In this document: positions 26,480 to 36,696 of the stretch, one piece after another
How positions within the stretch are numbered: the first letter of the stretch is position 1
How the letters are laid out: each line of letters opens with the position of its first letter
From: Chara braunii
Taxonomy: Eukaryota > Streptophyta > Charophyceae > Charales > Characeae
NCBI GenBank assembly: GCA_003427395.1
Contig: BFEA01000217.1
Span: 1,792,757 to 1,829,452 of the forward strand
DNA: 36,696 nucleotides
Direction of reading: 5' to 3'
The notes under the pieces: model-generated
Seen by the model: only the letters and a program-made list of their open reading frames with translations
The model's database searches: none
What the model was told of the DNA's origin: nothing
Translations under genes and position numbers: made by a program

Positions 26480-29400
26480 CCCTCAATCGGTGGGTGAACT
26501 CCCCACAGAGTCTTGCTGCGGTCCTACGGGTTGCAATCCGGCCTGCCGTATTCCTCTCGGAACCGGGACTAGACTTGGAGTAAGAATGACAGAAGGAGAG
26601 GTTTCAGACGTTCGAGATACAAGAGGGAAACAAACTCAACTCCCAGGAGAGGGCCTTATTGTTTTTCATCGCGTGAGGGCCCCGCAATGGCGGCCAAACT
26701 GCGCAGCATAGCCTGGTCAACTGCCGTCAAACTACAAACTGTTGATTTTTCAGGCGATCCTCCAACTCGCAGCGATAATCCCCACTCTTTTTTAAATCAC
26801 TCGGCCACTTCCTTAACCTCCACCGTTGTTTTACCTCTAATTTAGAACGTAGCTACGCAACTCCTAAAAGGGTTGCATTCAAAGATAGAGTACACCGCAT
26901 CAGACTCCACCTAGAATACAAGCGGAAAGCACAACCGCTCCGCGTGTTGGGCAGCTGCACCACGGGTGCACACCACAAACCCAACAATGAACTACGGGTG
27001 CACAACCAATGCACAACATGATTCAATTAGACGCACTGATCACGATAACCCTCAATGACAACGTTGACCTCAAACTGTATGTCAATCCAAAGAGTGCAGG
27101 TTGATTATCGAAGACTTGGATTGCATATGGCTGAAGCAGTCACTATTCTAAGTACAACAATCCACCGTTTAATAATTAGTGATTATGAAATGAGACCTTA
27201 CCACAGCGATTGGCAGCACGGCAGCAACTCACAAATACACAATAGCCGCAACAGTAAGCTTTGTGGCATGCAGCGAACAACCAGTCCGCACGGTCAGCGG
27301 CCCCGTGGGCTTGCCAATTATATATCCTTACATCATCATTATAATCTCTCTCTCTTGCTCACGCTGCTCATCCCTTACCTGTCCGTCACCAAACTGTATA
27401 AAAGGCATTGATCTTCCCCTCAAACCGTGGAAAGATGCTTGTATTTTTCGAAGGCGGTAACCTACTCCCAACTCCATCTACTATCTTCGGTCCGGTAAAC
27501 CAAGTACGTGTTGCTCAAATATTCTCCAAAACGTATAGGACGAGCACGTGCCTTTCCTGCTAAAAAGCAGACAGGTGCACTGTTTTAGGCTACTCAATGT
27601 TGTGTCACTCCGGCAACTGTCGTCTGTCCCTCATAGGTAAGCTCCTCGTTTCTTCTCTCATCTTAACACCCGGGTGGTTAAACCAAAGTTAGTCTTTGAC
27701 TCATCGAGGTTTGTCTTTCTCTTCCCGTCCTGCCTCAAGCGTTGTTCAAAGTCGTTGAATGCGAGGGTAGTCCGAATGAATCCTTTCCGATTTTCGAGTC
27801 AGATTCGATGAGGGGTGAAAGACAAAACGAACGAAATAAAAATGAACAGGAAACATCTAAACATCAAGCAAATGACCTATATTGGGCATAGTCATAACCA
27901 GAGATTCACCCATTTATCTACAGAATGTGCCGAATGAGAACGAATCTTCCGCTAGATTAAGAGAAGATACATCCCCATATCCCCTACGCAACCTCTACTA
28001 GCCAGACCGGCCAAACCGTTGTCCGAAAATAAAATTTGGTGTGACCAGATTCTTCGGTATATCCCAAAACATTAGTCTAGTGTCTTTTCTCCCTCGTTTT
28101 CATCAACAAATGAGTGAGATATACTTTTTAAGGTTCCGAAGTCATCTTTTTTTTACTCGTTGACTCCTCCTCGCACGGCTCTTTCTATTATTCTCCCGTT
28201 CTATTAACTTTCTATTCAATCTAACATCATATTCAGGTTTGCCCAACGTTAAAACCCCCGAAACGAATCCTAGTTCACCCGATTGCATTAAGAATCGGGC
28301 CAGCTATACAGCGTTCAGTTCCGACATATCCATCGTCGTCGTTATTCTACATGGTGCTTTTCTCCACAAACTCATAATTTACTAATCTAGTGGACGAACT
28401 AACCCTACCAGTCAACTCGCCTACTCTCAACACCCCCGTCCATCTCCTTCCTCACACTTTGTTTCATCAGGAAACGAGTGCGGTATCAGTTTCCTCCTCC
28501 CGCCATGTCAAATATCCTTATTGCCCAACGTATCTGGCGGGGCCCGCATCCAGGTGCAATCTTTGTCTTCAACCCGCCTCTCTTCTCCACGTCCGGTTTC
28601 ATCCTTCTCCTTGCCGCCGTTTGCTCATTTCCCCCCCCTCCCCGGCGCGCCTGTCTCGTTGTAGCGTGCAGTTTTACATCCGTGAGAGATTCGACAACAA
28701 ACTTCGACGAAGATCGGCTATTAGATGGATTGATAGACTTTGCCCCTATTCCCAAGATTTGCCGGATGATTTTGCGCACCAATATGACTATGCCCTACTT
28801 TGAGCAGTGCCCCCGCCTCCTTCACACACTCTTCTGAGTTTCCCCTAGCCCGGCCTCGTTCAATCAGGCTCCGCCACCCCTTCTGCCTATGAGTAGATAA
28901 GCCCCTCCCCACCTTCTCGTAGCAGGTTGCGGAGCCGTAGGTGTGGGTCTGTTATATACCCGAGAGCCGGCCTAGGTGAAACGGCCCGGTGCAGATCTTT
29001 ATGGTAGTAGCAAGTACTCAAACGACAACTCTGAACACCAAAGTCCACGAGACTGGGCGCGGTGCCCTTTTTGTGGTTTTTGCTGCTGGGTCCTAGGTTG
29101 CTCCACCCAGATGCAGATTGCCGCTCTCCAGATTCCAGCGGGCGTACTCACTCTCAAAACTCCCGCGATGGATTTCCAGACGATAAACCGAGTACCTACT
29201 TTGGGACCACCGCACCTAGTTTCTTTCCTTTTGTGGACCGATCTCCCGTCGGTTTGCATGCACGTCGGGCTCCTCGATTTGTTTCTCAAGACAAACAAGG
29301 TAGGAAAGATTTCTTCAGCATGCCGAACATGCGAGAACCCGTGGGTCAACTATAGGGGACGACGCTCAAGGTCTTCGATTGTCGTGATGGCCTCTAAATC

Positions 29401-29640
29401 CGGCGCCGCGTCTGAGTCATGGAGCGCCGACGCATAAAAATAATACAACAATAAAATTAATGAAATACTTAGTACTTTTAATCGTTAGAATATAATGGAC
29501 TGAGAAAAAAAAGGAGACCGCTAGCACCGGTCTGACGCCGCCGACGACAAAACCAAGGGGGATAGCCCCGCCAGGCCCTCCAAGCTATTATGATGTTCCT
29601 GTGCCGTCGTCGCTCGGTCTCGATCCCTGAATCTCCCGCA
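26480..29640. other. No gene supported
   Basis: Several short frames exist on both strands (for example 28390-28803 and 28976-29437), but none shows a domain and overlapping antisense frames are equally long. An intron-style donor, taggtaagctcc, occurs near 27637. Nothing further can be claimed. Confidence 0.5.
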
Positions 29641-29659
29641 TGAAAATCGTACATTGTAA

Positions 29660-29712
29660 CCGGTAGTGCTAGGTCCAAGGTTGAGCCCAGTACTACCGGA
29701 CACCTATATAAG
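29660..29712 (+). promoter_or_regulatory. TATA-like box below an inverted repeat
   Basis: CCGGTAGT (29660-29667) and ACTACCGG (29692-29699) form an 8 bp inverted repeat just upstream of CTATATAAGG (about 29703-29712), a good plant TATA match. No coding region with family support follows, so this could be an LTR promoter or chance. Confidence 0.3.
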
Positions 29713-29719
29713 GGGATAC

Positions 29720-30340
29720 TGTGCGACGCGCGGATCTATCGGAACGTTTCAAAAGTTGCATTGTTGTCGTTGCCATCCTTCGTTCGTACGCATAGGTCAC
29801 ACTTAAGCACATCAATCAAACGAGACATAATCTTTATAATCCTAGTTTAATCCGGAAAAGAAAAATCTAGCCAGTAACTACGCCGACTTTCACAATCATC
29901 AATCACAAAGAGATCACGCGCGCCTTAAGTCTGCGCGCCCACAGACTCTCTACTCTAGTCAACCATTCAACCTAATGTAAACTACAGACGTAGTCGCACC
30001 TCGCGCGGTATACTTAAACTTTTAAACCAATTTATTTTCGGTTGTCTGAAAAAAAACAGGGCGGATAATTTTGTAAGGGTATTCACATCGACACCGGCTA
30101 TATGAAGTGCGACTGCGAGAGAGAAGGAGAACAGGGCGGAGGGAATGCGGCAGACGCAAGAAGGAAGGAGTGCGGAGGCAGTGAGCGGGTGATAAGGAAT
30201 CAAAACAACGGACACAAAGCGTAGGTAGAGGGGGTAGGGATGGACCAGGTGAACCTGGCCCGGATCTTCGCCCGGGTACATTCGGAGAAAGGGTATTAAA
30301 AAGCAACGATGGGAAGAACGAGCGGATGAGTTATGGTAGG
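29720..30340. other. No gene seen
   Basis: There are no domains. A short palindrome, CCAGGTGAACCTGG, lies near 30245, followed by CCCGG/CCGGG. Confidence 0.5.
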
Positions 30341-30730
30341 AGTGAAAAGCCCGCCCGATTCTTGATGAAATCGGGCGGGAAAAGAAATGGTTCTGGGTTT
30401 TTTATGATGGGCGAATCCAAATATGGTGTCAGTTTTGGTAGAAAGTTAGTAGGTTAGGAGGCAGGAAAGAAAGTCGGTGCATGAAGATATGGCGCGAGTA
30501 GAGATAGGGAGAGTGTCGAATTGAGACTAACACTCGATTCCTTGTGGAATCAGCCAGGAGAAAAACTGAAGTAGGGGTTTTAGGCTATGGCGACCTCGAA
30601 TCCGCGCTTAATTTGAGGGGAAAGTTAGTACAAAAATGAGAGGTAGGAGGGGAAAACAGTGCGCCGGGATATGGAGGCACCGAGGAAGAAGAAGAGGGAA
30701 GTAGTCATGTCGTGGTCCGTTCTGAATGAA
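30340..30730 (+). repeat. Degenerate 180 bp repeat with a hairpin in each unit
   Basis: Unit 1 has a perfect 11 bp hairpin CCCGCCCGATT/AATCGGGCGGG (30350-30360, 30369-30379). Unit 2, 179 bases on, has GATTCC/GGAATC (30536-30551). A third, more decayed start follows near 30717. Between them, a ggggtttt...atggcga(c)...gaatcc segment, an agaaagttagta or gggaaagttagta segment and a gatatgg segment recur in order. Confidence 0.6.
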
Positions 30731-31058
30731 TTAGTCGAGGGGAAGAATATCAGCGAGGGGTAGAGAAAATTAGCACCAGGGATGAGGAGAAGATTACTTG
30801 GTAATGATGAGCGGGAAGGGGTGAGGGATGGTGACGAGACTTATATTTGTCGAAGCCGCCTCCGCACTGTTGGCAAGCGCGGTTGTCACCTCGACGCTTC
30901 TACAGTATCTGTCGAGGGGACCCCAATCCTGCCCATGCAGAAGTTTATAGTCAATGGACAATGTATCGTCCCGTATTCTAGCGGGAGATTCATCCGCATG
31001 AAGCACCTTCGGTAAGTCAAGCGGAGCATGTAGCAGTAGAGTAGGATACGCAGAGAGT

Positions 31059-31090
<32 letters not shown>

Positions 31091-31800
31091 GACAGAGACC
31101 ACTTACCTTGTCGGGTTATGCCTGGAGTAGAACAGGCGCTGCAGCCCGTGGGTGTATATCCCCATGTTCCAGCGGAAGACCCATTCTGAGTTTGCCCACT
31201 ACGACGTTCGAAATAGCGAGGGGCGGGCCGCGAACGTTAGAGGTTTGCCTAAAGGTCGATGCGTTGCTCGTCCATCGATGGTTGGTAGAAGGAGGGGATG
31301 TAAAGCGGTGTCGCGCGCGGAGGTCCCGCGCCCCGATGGGGAGCGCTGAATCTCACGGTCGTGTCACGCAGGATTTTACCTTTGAAGAACAGCTAGTCAC
31401 CACTCCGACCGTGCGCGCGTGCTATACCTCTCGCGACGCCCTGCGACAGGTCGTGACGTCGCGAGGTACAACTCACCTCTACCCGAGGGGTTGTCACCAC
31501 CCTCTGGTAAGCGTATCCCTGCTGAGCTACCGGCCCACATGCGAAGGCTTTTACATGCCTTTGTAGAGGTAGGTCGGCTGAGGGCGTTTTCTCGATCGTC
31601 GTAGCATACGTATACGCGCGGTTGAACGCCTAAGACTGACCCGTTTACGTGTCAGGTACCGGGGTGTTCATCTCCCGAACCGACTTACTGTTCAGGTCAA
31701 CTTGACTGACGATCTATCGCGCATACTAATCTTCTAATTTATCTGCACATAACCCATAACTTATGTATGTTATAAAATTATTTCAGAGTGATACAAACAT
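30731..31800. other. No gene supported; splice-like sites and a (GA)n tract
   Basis: A (GA)n microsatellite lies at 31059-31098. Donor-like sites exist on the minus strand (AAG/GTAAGTGG at about 31103-31110, AGAG/GTGAGTTG near 31475) and on the + strand (CTTCG/GTAAGTC near 31010). They do not combine into a gene model I can support. Confidence 0.45.
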
Positions 31801-31920
31801 AATGAATACATTTCAAAAGTTGGGACTGTAGAGGCAAGGATATGTCTTTTACATTTTTACACAAACAGAGGCAAACATAAGAATGAACAGAGTTTAACTT
31901 TCGAAAGAGAAAACAATCAA

Positions 31921-32040
31921 TAGGCTCTTTGCCTTTCAAGCAAACATCATGACCAAAGGTAGGCTCATGGCCTGTGAAATATGCATCAGAATAAAAAAAT
32001 AGGCTCATGGCCTTGCCAATTGTCCTAATCTATTCAGCAT
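31921..32040 (+). repeat. About 40 bp tandem repeat, three copies
   Basis: Copies of taggctcatggcct (first copy taggctctttgcct) start at 31921, 31960 and 32000. Confidence 0.7.
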
Positions 32041-32409
32041 CAAGGAGTAGAGTCGAAACATCCAAACCAAATGTACAAAGGTTACGAGTCGACGAAATGT
32101 TTGAGTCGAGGCTCAGCATAAGTTCAGCAATGCGAATAGAGTGAATATCACGTGGTTGATCTTCTTACTGACTTGCAAACAAGTGTCAATCACATCACAC
32201 AATCCTAGCAGAGTCAACCATTCATTCACTCCTACATACATTACACTTATGCTTCCAAACCTTTCAGCCAGACATTTCCTTTTCGACTTAGTTATTTAAG
32301 GACCTCTTTTGACCAAACACAGACCCTTTAGACAATCACCCGAAAGAGAAATGTCATTTACTGCAAGGGTTTATGCAAAGTGTGGGTGTAGAGGGTGAGT
32401 GAGGGTTGA

Positions 32410-32850
32410 GTTGGCGAACCAACCTGTTACCATAAGGCAACAGCATACAGTCTTGCATAGACTCATAACGAGTCTCCTTGATTAAGATGACCTGCAATCA
32501 CACACAGGTCACAGGGTCTCAATACCTCCCTCACTATCGCTCTACACGAAGTTCAGCGATGTGAATTTCAATTTTATCGGTGGACTATAATATAGTCCGA
32601 TCAAAGGTAAGTATGAAGTAAGAAGACTCTGACAGAAGACTTCACCTCAAACTTACTCAAGCAGTAGGATAACTCAGACATGAGTATCCTACCCCTTGTT
32701 TTAGTCTAACTGGTTTAGACTTAGACAGACCATGGGATGACCCGCACAGGAGTACCCCATTTTCAGTCTGTCAACCTAACTATCTAAGATATGTACACAC
32801 ATAGAGACGAGTAATAGGATGTTCCTCACCCTGGAGCCTTATCCTGTCAC
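32410..32850. other. Hairpin-dense block
   Basis: At least eight near-perfect stems occur in about 440 bases: 32410-32423, 32424-32443, 32459-32475, 32489-32510, 32582-32598 (GGACTATA/TATAGTCC), 32665-32691, 32704-32720 and 32816-32845. A ninth nested pair joins 32724-32730 to 32766-32772 around 32732-32760. Three of these (near 32665, 32733 and 32815) look like diverged copies whose arms stay complementary. There is no coding frame. Function unknown. Confidence 0.55.
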
Positions 32851-33011
32851 CCGTCCTACATCCATACATCAATCAATCAACACTCACACTTGCTCTAGGC
32901 CAGCGTGCACGAAGGTGATCACGGCGCTAGCTAGGAACGGGGTTCACATGCACACGTCTGATTACTCTGGCAATCAGATCAGAACAAAGGTATAGGTAAT
33001 GAAACAACAAC

Positions 33012-33073
33012 AAATAATAATAATAATAGTAATAATAATAAAAAATAATAATAATAACAATAATAATAATAAG
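33012..33073 (+). repeat. (TAA)n microsatellite
   Basis: AATAATAAT repeats with small interruptions. Confidence 0.9.
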
Positions 33074-33960
33074 GAATATGAACGATCGCAATACACAGAA
33101 GTCTAGGCTACAATCAGTCATACAGAAGTTCAGATAATCATGTAACGAGTATAGAGTTGAATTGCCCCAAGAGTCCATTCAAATGAGAGCGCCTACTTTC
33201 AAACCCTTCTGGTCATGTCCTTGCAGTACTCGAAGCCACCCTGTTGTCCTACTGCCCCCGTTGTACTATTGCGCCCCACTATACGGTTGTGCCTCACACC
33301 ACTCAACACCTACGAGCGCACCCCAACCCAGCTTGCGCACGCGCAGATACTTGCGCAGCGTTGCAGCAGCGTGTCTGCTTTGCTTGCCTAGGCTAGAATG
33401 CCTTGGACTGGCTGACTCCCTTCCTATATGGGAGGTGCTGCTGTAGCTGGACTGTTTGGGCCTGGCCGCGGAAGTTGCTAGTAGCTTCCAGTCGGGCCCT
33501 AGTGTGTGCGCCCAGGCTCGTTTCAAGAGTTGAGGGTCTGGGCCCAGTGCAGTTGGGCACACCTAAGGCATTCTGGGCCCTTAATGCTTGTTGCATTTGC
33601 ATTGGCCATCGGGGCGGACATGACGATATTGCTGCATTCTCATTTGGTTTGCGGCCACTTAGTTATGCGTCAGCCCTACACTGCGTGTGCCCAGGGCGCA
33701 ACAACCCACATCCGGGCTCGGACGTCTGACGTAGCTGCTTCTTCTGCAAGAGCCGAGGGCGAGGCCCACGATGCAGTCTGTAGACAAGCGGTCAAATGGG
33801 CATCCCTGCACAGTCCGGTCTGCAGTACCCAGTCCGGGTCGCTCTCCATCAAGTCAGCAAGTACCATGCGGGACTGTGGGCCTAGCGAGGCAGTTGCTGC
33901 AGCGGATGTCGTCGCGTGTGCCGCTGTTGTCATTGCTAACGTGTGCCCAATTCTTGCTGC
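33074..33960. other. No gene supported
   Basis: GC-richer sequence (33160-33940) with frames open in several phases at once. It contains TTCCTATATGGGA at 33421-33433, a TATA-like site. It could be a decayed LTR, but no repeat partner is in the window. Confidence 0.4.
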
Positions 33961-33967
33961 TACCTCC

Positions 33968-34175
33968 GTGTCTGTCCGTCAGTCTGTTTTGCCTGTCTGT
34001 TTGTTGCTGTCTGTTTTTGTCTGTATTTGTCTGTATGTCTGTGTCTGTCTATACGTCTGTGTCTGTCTGTCTGTCTGGGTCTGTCTGTCAGTGTCTGTCG
34101 ATGCCTGTCTATCCATCTGTCTGTCTGTTTATCCGCCTGTGGCTGTACGTTTGCTTGTCCGTCTGTCAACAGAGC
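33968..34175 (+). repeat. Imperfect (TGTC)n tetranucleotide array
   Basis: About 200 bases of tgtctgtctgtatgtctg-type repeats. The Cys/Ser/Val-rich and Arg/Thr/Asp-rich frames across it are artefacts. Confidence 0.9.
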
Positions 34176-34425
34176 CTGATGCAGGCAAAACTCGTGAGAC
34201 AGAGAACCTTCGTAGCCCACAGTCTAAATGCAGCGGAACCGCCACATAATACGATTTGTTACTGTATGCAGAATGTCGAGACCACAGCGTGGGGATACGA
34301 CAGGCACAAGCCTGCATTCCAACAAGCCGACTGGATGACAGACCCACCCTCAGGACACCGTCGGCGGATGCATCAAGCATTCCAGCAATTTTTCGCCCTT
34401 GCAGACGGTAAGCAGTCGGAGCAGA

Positions 34426-34466
34426 AATAATAACAATAATAATAATGATAAAAAAAAAAAAAAAAA

Positions 34467-34498
<32 letters not shown>

Positions 34499-34510
34499 TA
34501 ATAATAATTG
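34426..34510 (+). repeat. (TAA)n and poly-A microsatellite
   Basis: TAATAATAA repeats interrupted by an 18-A run. A donor-like GACG/GTAAGCAG lies just before it (34408) and an acceptor-like ACCTTTTTAG just after (about 34530). Confidence 0.9.
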
Positions 34511-35380
34511 TATACTACCTACCTTTTTAGTCAAGTACATGTGGAGGCGACTGGAAGTCGGCAGTCAAGGTGGGAGTTCCTTTTCTTCTCTCTATCCCTG
34601 CGAGTGTCCATCTGAAGGTGGCCCTGGCTCGTGACGAATAGGTGAAGCTCCGACCAAACAGTCCGACACAGTAATGCTTTTCTTTGCGGAGTTGTATGTA
34701 GCGGATATGACGGCACTCACCCTCACACATACGCACACAGACACATCTCAACATGAAAACACTCATACACAGATAGAATGCCTGCCTATCCAAACCACGG
34801 TTGTACTGCAAAGACTTGTCCAGTGCATTGCTCATCCTCTCTCCCTCTTCCTCTCTCTCTGTGTATCTTTCTCTGTCAAAACTCTGTGTGTGTGTGTGTT
34901 TCTGTCTGTCTGTCTCTCCCTTTCTTTTCTTTACTTCCTCTCCTTTTTCTCATCGTTCTTCTCCTTCTTCTCCCTCTTCTCTTTCTTCCAGTTTTCCTTC
35001 TCCCTTTCTCTGCATGTTTCCTCCATTTCTTTTAGATGATGAGGTTCAATGAACTTCTCACAGCACCCCCGACAGCAAACCCCTGAGACTACCGCGGTCC
35101 AGACACTACACCGGACCATTCAATCGGTAGGAGTAACAGGTGGTGTGTACAAAGGGCAGGGACGTAATCAGTATGAACTGATTACTCTACTGCGATGAGT
35201 ATGAGTGGGAACGACATACAAAAAGGCAAGTTGCGTAATCACACAGACGTTCAAGTAGTAGTGTACAGGCAGAGAGCACAAATGCACCGAGGAACCATCC
35301 ATATTGAGCAATACAATGAAGTAGTGAGTCAGTGTTCAAGTCCGTAGGTCATACCATCAAAATATCCAAAGTCGATCTCT
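34511..35380. other. No gene seen; CT-rich and TG/CA simple sequence
   Basis: 34840-35035 is a CT-rich tract with a short (TG)n run near 34885. Short frames reflect composition. Confidence 0.6.
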
Positions 35381-35431
35381 CTGTCTGGCGCCCTGCGCCC
35401 AGCCTGCTCTACTCGACTATCCTACCTGCAG

Positions 35432-35518
35432 CCGGTGCACGCAACAGGCTCACTTGGACTCTCGAAGACCAATGTACATGACTGTCAACACCCTAGCCGA
35501 CCTCTCTTCATGAACCAG
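35432..35518 (+). CDS. Candidate exon A (87 bp)
   Basis: It is preceded by a polypyrimidine-containing acceptor (ctatcctacctgcag) and followed by a strong donor (accag/gtacgt). The 87 bases are open in phase 0 for 29 codons, but no domain can be recognised. It resembles candidate exon B at its 3' border and in the upstream tggcgc(c/t)c(t/g)gcgcccag motif. Weak support only. Confidence 0.2.
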
Positions 35519-35624
35519 GTACGTATCTCGTCACCCTCAATCAAACCTTGATAATCTCACTCTCGCCTCCTTCCCGGCGACCACCGATTCGCCCACATCA
35601 ACCCTTACTGCTTTAATCCAAATG

Positions 35625-35653
35625 CAATAATAAATAATCAATAATAATAACAA

Positions 35654-35687
<34 letters not shown>

Positions 35688-35700
35688 CAAAAAAAAAAAA
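35625..35700 (+). repeat. (TAA)n microsatellite
   Basis: AATAATAAT repeats ending in a short A run. Confidence 0.9.
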
Positions 35701-35902
35701 TGATAGCGAACTTCCAGAAACCAAGCAGCATCATGCACATGAGACGAGATAATCGTGCCCTCAAACCAAAAGCAGAATTGCATCACAAGTTTCACCAGAT
35801 AAGAGCCCACCAAACGCTCATAATTGATAATGCTGGAATAGTCTTATCATGATCATCAACGAACAACCAATGTTGATATCCTATATGGCGCTCGGCGCCC
35901 AG

Positions 35903-36013
35903 ATTACATGTGGCAGATCCTATCTATCCTATACTACGCTGCCGAAAAATGACGTCAACAGCATTCCTAAGCGCGAGCAGATCTCGGTCAATGCTGTTCG
36001 CCTCAAGCACCAG
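35903..36013 (+). CDS. Candidate exon B (111 bp)
   Basis: An acceptor-like gcgcccag precedes it and a strong donor (caccag/gtatgt) follows. The 111 bases are open in phase 0 for 37 codons. A (TAA)-rich stretch and a further acceptor-like site (tacctttcag, 36218-36219) lie downstream. No domain recognised. It could be part of an unrecognised multi-exon gene together with 35432-35518, or a repeat-derived coincidence. Confidence 0.2.
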
Positions 36014-36219
36014 GTATGTCTCCCGTAACAATCACAACCTCGATCGCCAACTCATAGATGCCACATGCACCCCTCTTCATGTTTCTCATCTTGTTTTCTC
36101 GAACGTGCATGTCATTAATCGGAACTTGACAGTAATAGACATAGTAATACTAATACTACTACTACTACTACTAATAATAATAATATAGTGATAATACATG
36201 TATACAAGCTACCTTTCAG

Positions 36220-36300
36220 GTCCGGTGAAATCGAAGAGAGAGTGTGTTGCGTTCGGGAGGATCGGTGCGCTACAGTACCGGCAACGACCGACAACAACAG
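36220..36300 (+). CDS. Candidate exon C (81 bp)
   Basis: It is bounded by acceptor tacctttcag and donor acaacag/gtaagttt, both close to plant consensus. Two of three phases are open, but phase 0 from exon B meets TGA at the third codon. It would therefore be either a terminal coding stub or non-coding. No protein similarity recognised. Confidence 0.2.
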
Positions 36301-36318
36301 GTAAGTTTCTCTCTCTCT

Positions 36319-36319
<1 letters not shown>

Positions 36320-36355
<36 letters not shown>
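36320..36355 (+). repeat. (CA)n microsatellite
   Basis: An uninterrupted CA run of about 17 to 18 units, followed by imperfect CA-rich sequence to about 36440 and CT-rich sequence to 36560. Confidence 0.95.
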
Positions 36356-36365
<10 letters not shown>

Positions 36366-36586
36366 CTTCGCACATACACATACATACATTCTCATGCTCT
36401 CACACACATTCGCATGTACACAGATACATGCGCACTCACACACTAAAGCTTGTCTCCCTCCTACTCTCTCTCCCTCCCCTTCTTCCTTGTCTTCTTCCTC
36501 TTCTTCTCCCTCCTCTTCTCCTTCTCCTTCTCCTCCTTCCTCTTCTTCTTGCGCACTCCTTTTAGGCTCTCTACTACCCCCCCCTT

Positions 36587-36696
36587 AAAAAAAAAAAGGT
36601 TCAGCTGCGTACGCTGTCGCCGTTTCAATAACGCACTTTTTCACGCTTCTCTCTGCGACCCCACAAAAAAAAAAAAAAGGAGTTTAGCTGCGTACC
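36587..36696 (+). repeat. About 83 bp repeat with A-run, cut by the window end
   Basis: An A-run followed within a few bases by agctgcgtac occurs at 36588-36612 and again at 36665-36695. The tenmer copies are 83 bases apart. It may be a tandem array or poly-A-tailed insertions continuing beyond the window. Confidence 0.5.

Noticed and set aside
28390-29437. Host genes suggested by frames of 100-150 codons
   Set aside because: There is no recognisable domain, antisense frames are similarly long, and there is no supporting splice or promoter pattern.
5220-33450. Homology between the putative LTR near 5230 and minus-strand sequence near 33425
   Set aside because: Shared features are a TATA-like tcctatatgg and similar composition; no longer alignment could be found by eye.
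33943-34249. Cys/Ser/Val-rich membrane-like proteins
   Set aside because: They are translations of the TGTC tetranucleotide array; the hydrophobic pattern is an artefact.

Overview
The window looks like repeat-rich nuclear DNA of a green-lineage eukaryote, most likely a streptophyte and possibly a charophyte alga. The reasons are chromodomain Ty3/gypsy retrotransposons, a primer-binding site resembling those that match initiator tRNA-Met in plant elements, TTTAGGG-like telo-box motifs, many microsatellites, intron-like GT...AG signals and a scaffold gap. No operon, bacterial promoter or confident single-copy host gene was found. The taxon is an inference.

Layout, left half (1-19500). (1) Bases 1-4815 hold a decayed + strand Ty3/gypsy element with gag, protease, RT, RNase H, integrase and chromodomain-like remnants in order. 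It carries frameshifts, premature stops, RT deletions and a 243-245 bp tandem duplication inside RNase H. A polypurine tract and a putative 3' LTR follow. (2) A second, internally deleted Ty3-type element ('host element') runs from about 6318 to 7889 and resumes at 17685. It ends near 19018 with a polypurine tract and a putative LTR. (3) A structurally complete chromovirus of 9790 bp (7890-17679) is inserted in its integrase. This has two 310 bp LTRs, a 5 bp target duplication (CAAAC), a PBS, a 2 kb structured leader, gag, protease-RT-RNase H, integrase-chromodomain and a 1.2 kb 3' UTR. Removing it restores an open frame in the host element. The insertion lies at the start of the second copy of a tandemly duplicated integrase segment.

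The complete chromovirus now looks non-autonomous. It has a 1-base RT frameshift, an amber stop before integrase, two amber stops before protease, an Asp-to-Asn change in RNase H and an Asp-to-Val change at an integrase catalytic position. A 600-base run of N covers the gag C-terminus.

Right half (19500-36696). No protein gene is supported with confidence. The region holds microsatellites, a GAT trinucleotide array with a 113 bp higher-order repeat, several degenerate tandem repeat families (21.66-22.32, 24.64-25.16, 25.44-26.18, 30.34-30.73 and 31.92-32.04 kb), isolated perfect hairpins, a hairpin-dense block (32.41-32.85 kb) and a few candidate exons near 35.4-36.3 kb.

Most worth a second look: the hairpin-rich leader of the complete element, including an antisense tRNA-like pol III promoter motif; the nested insertion at a duplication boundary; and the covarying hairpin block at 32.4-32.85 kb.
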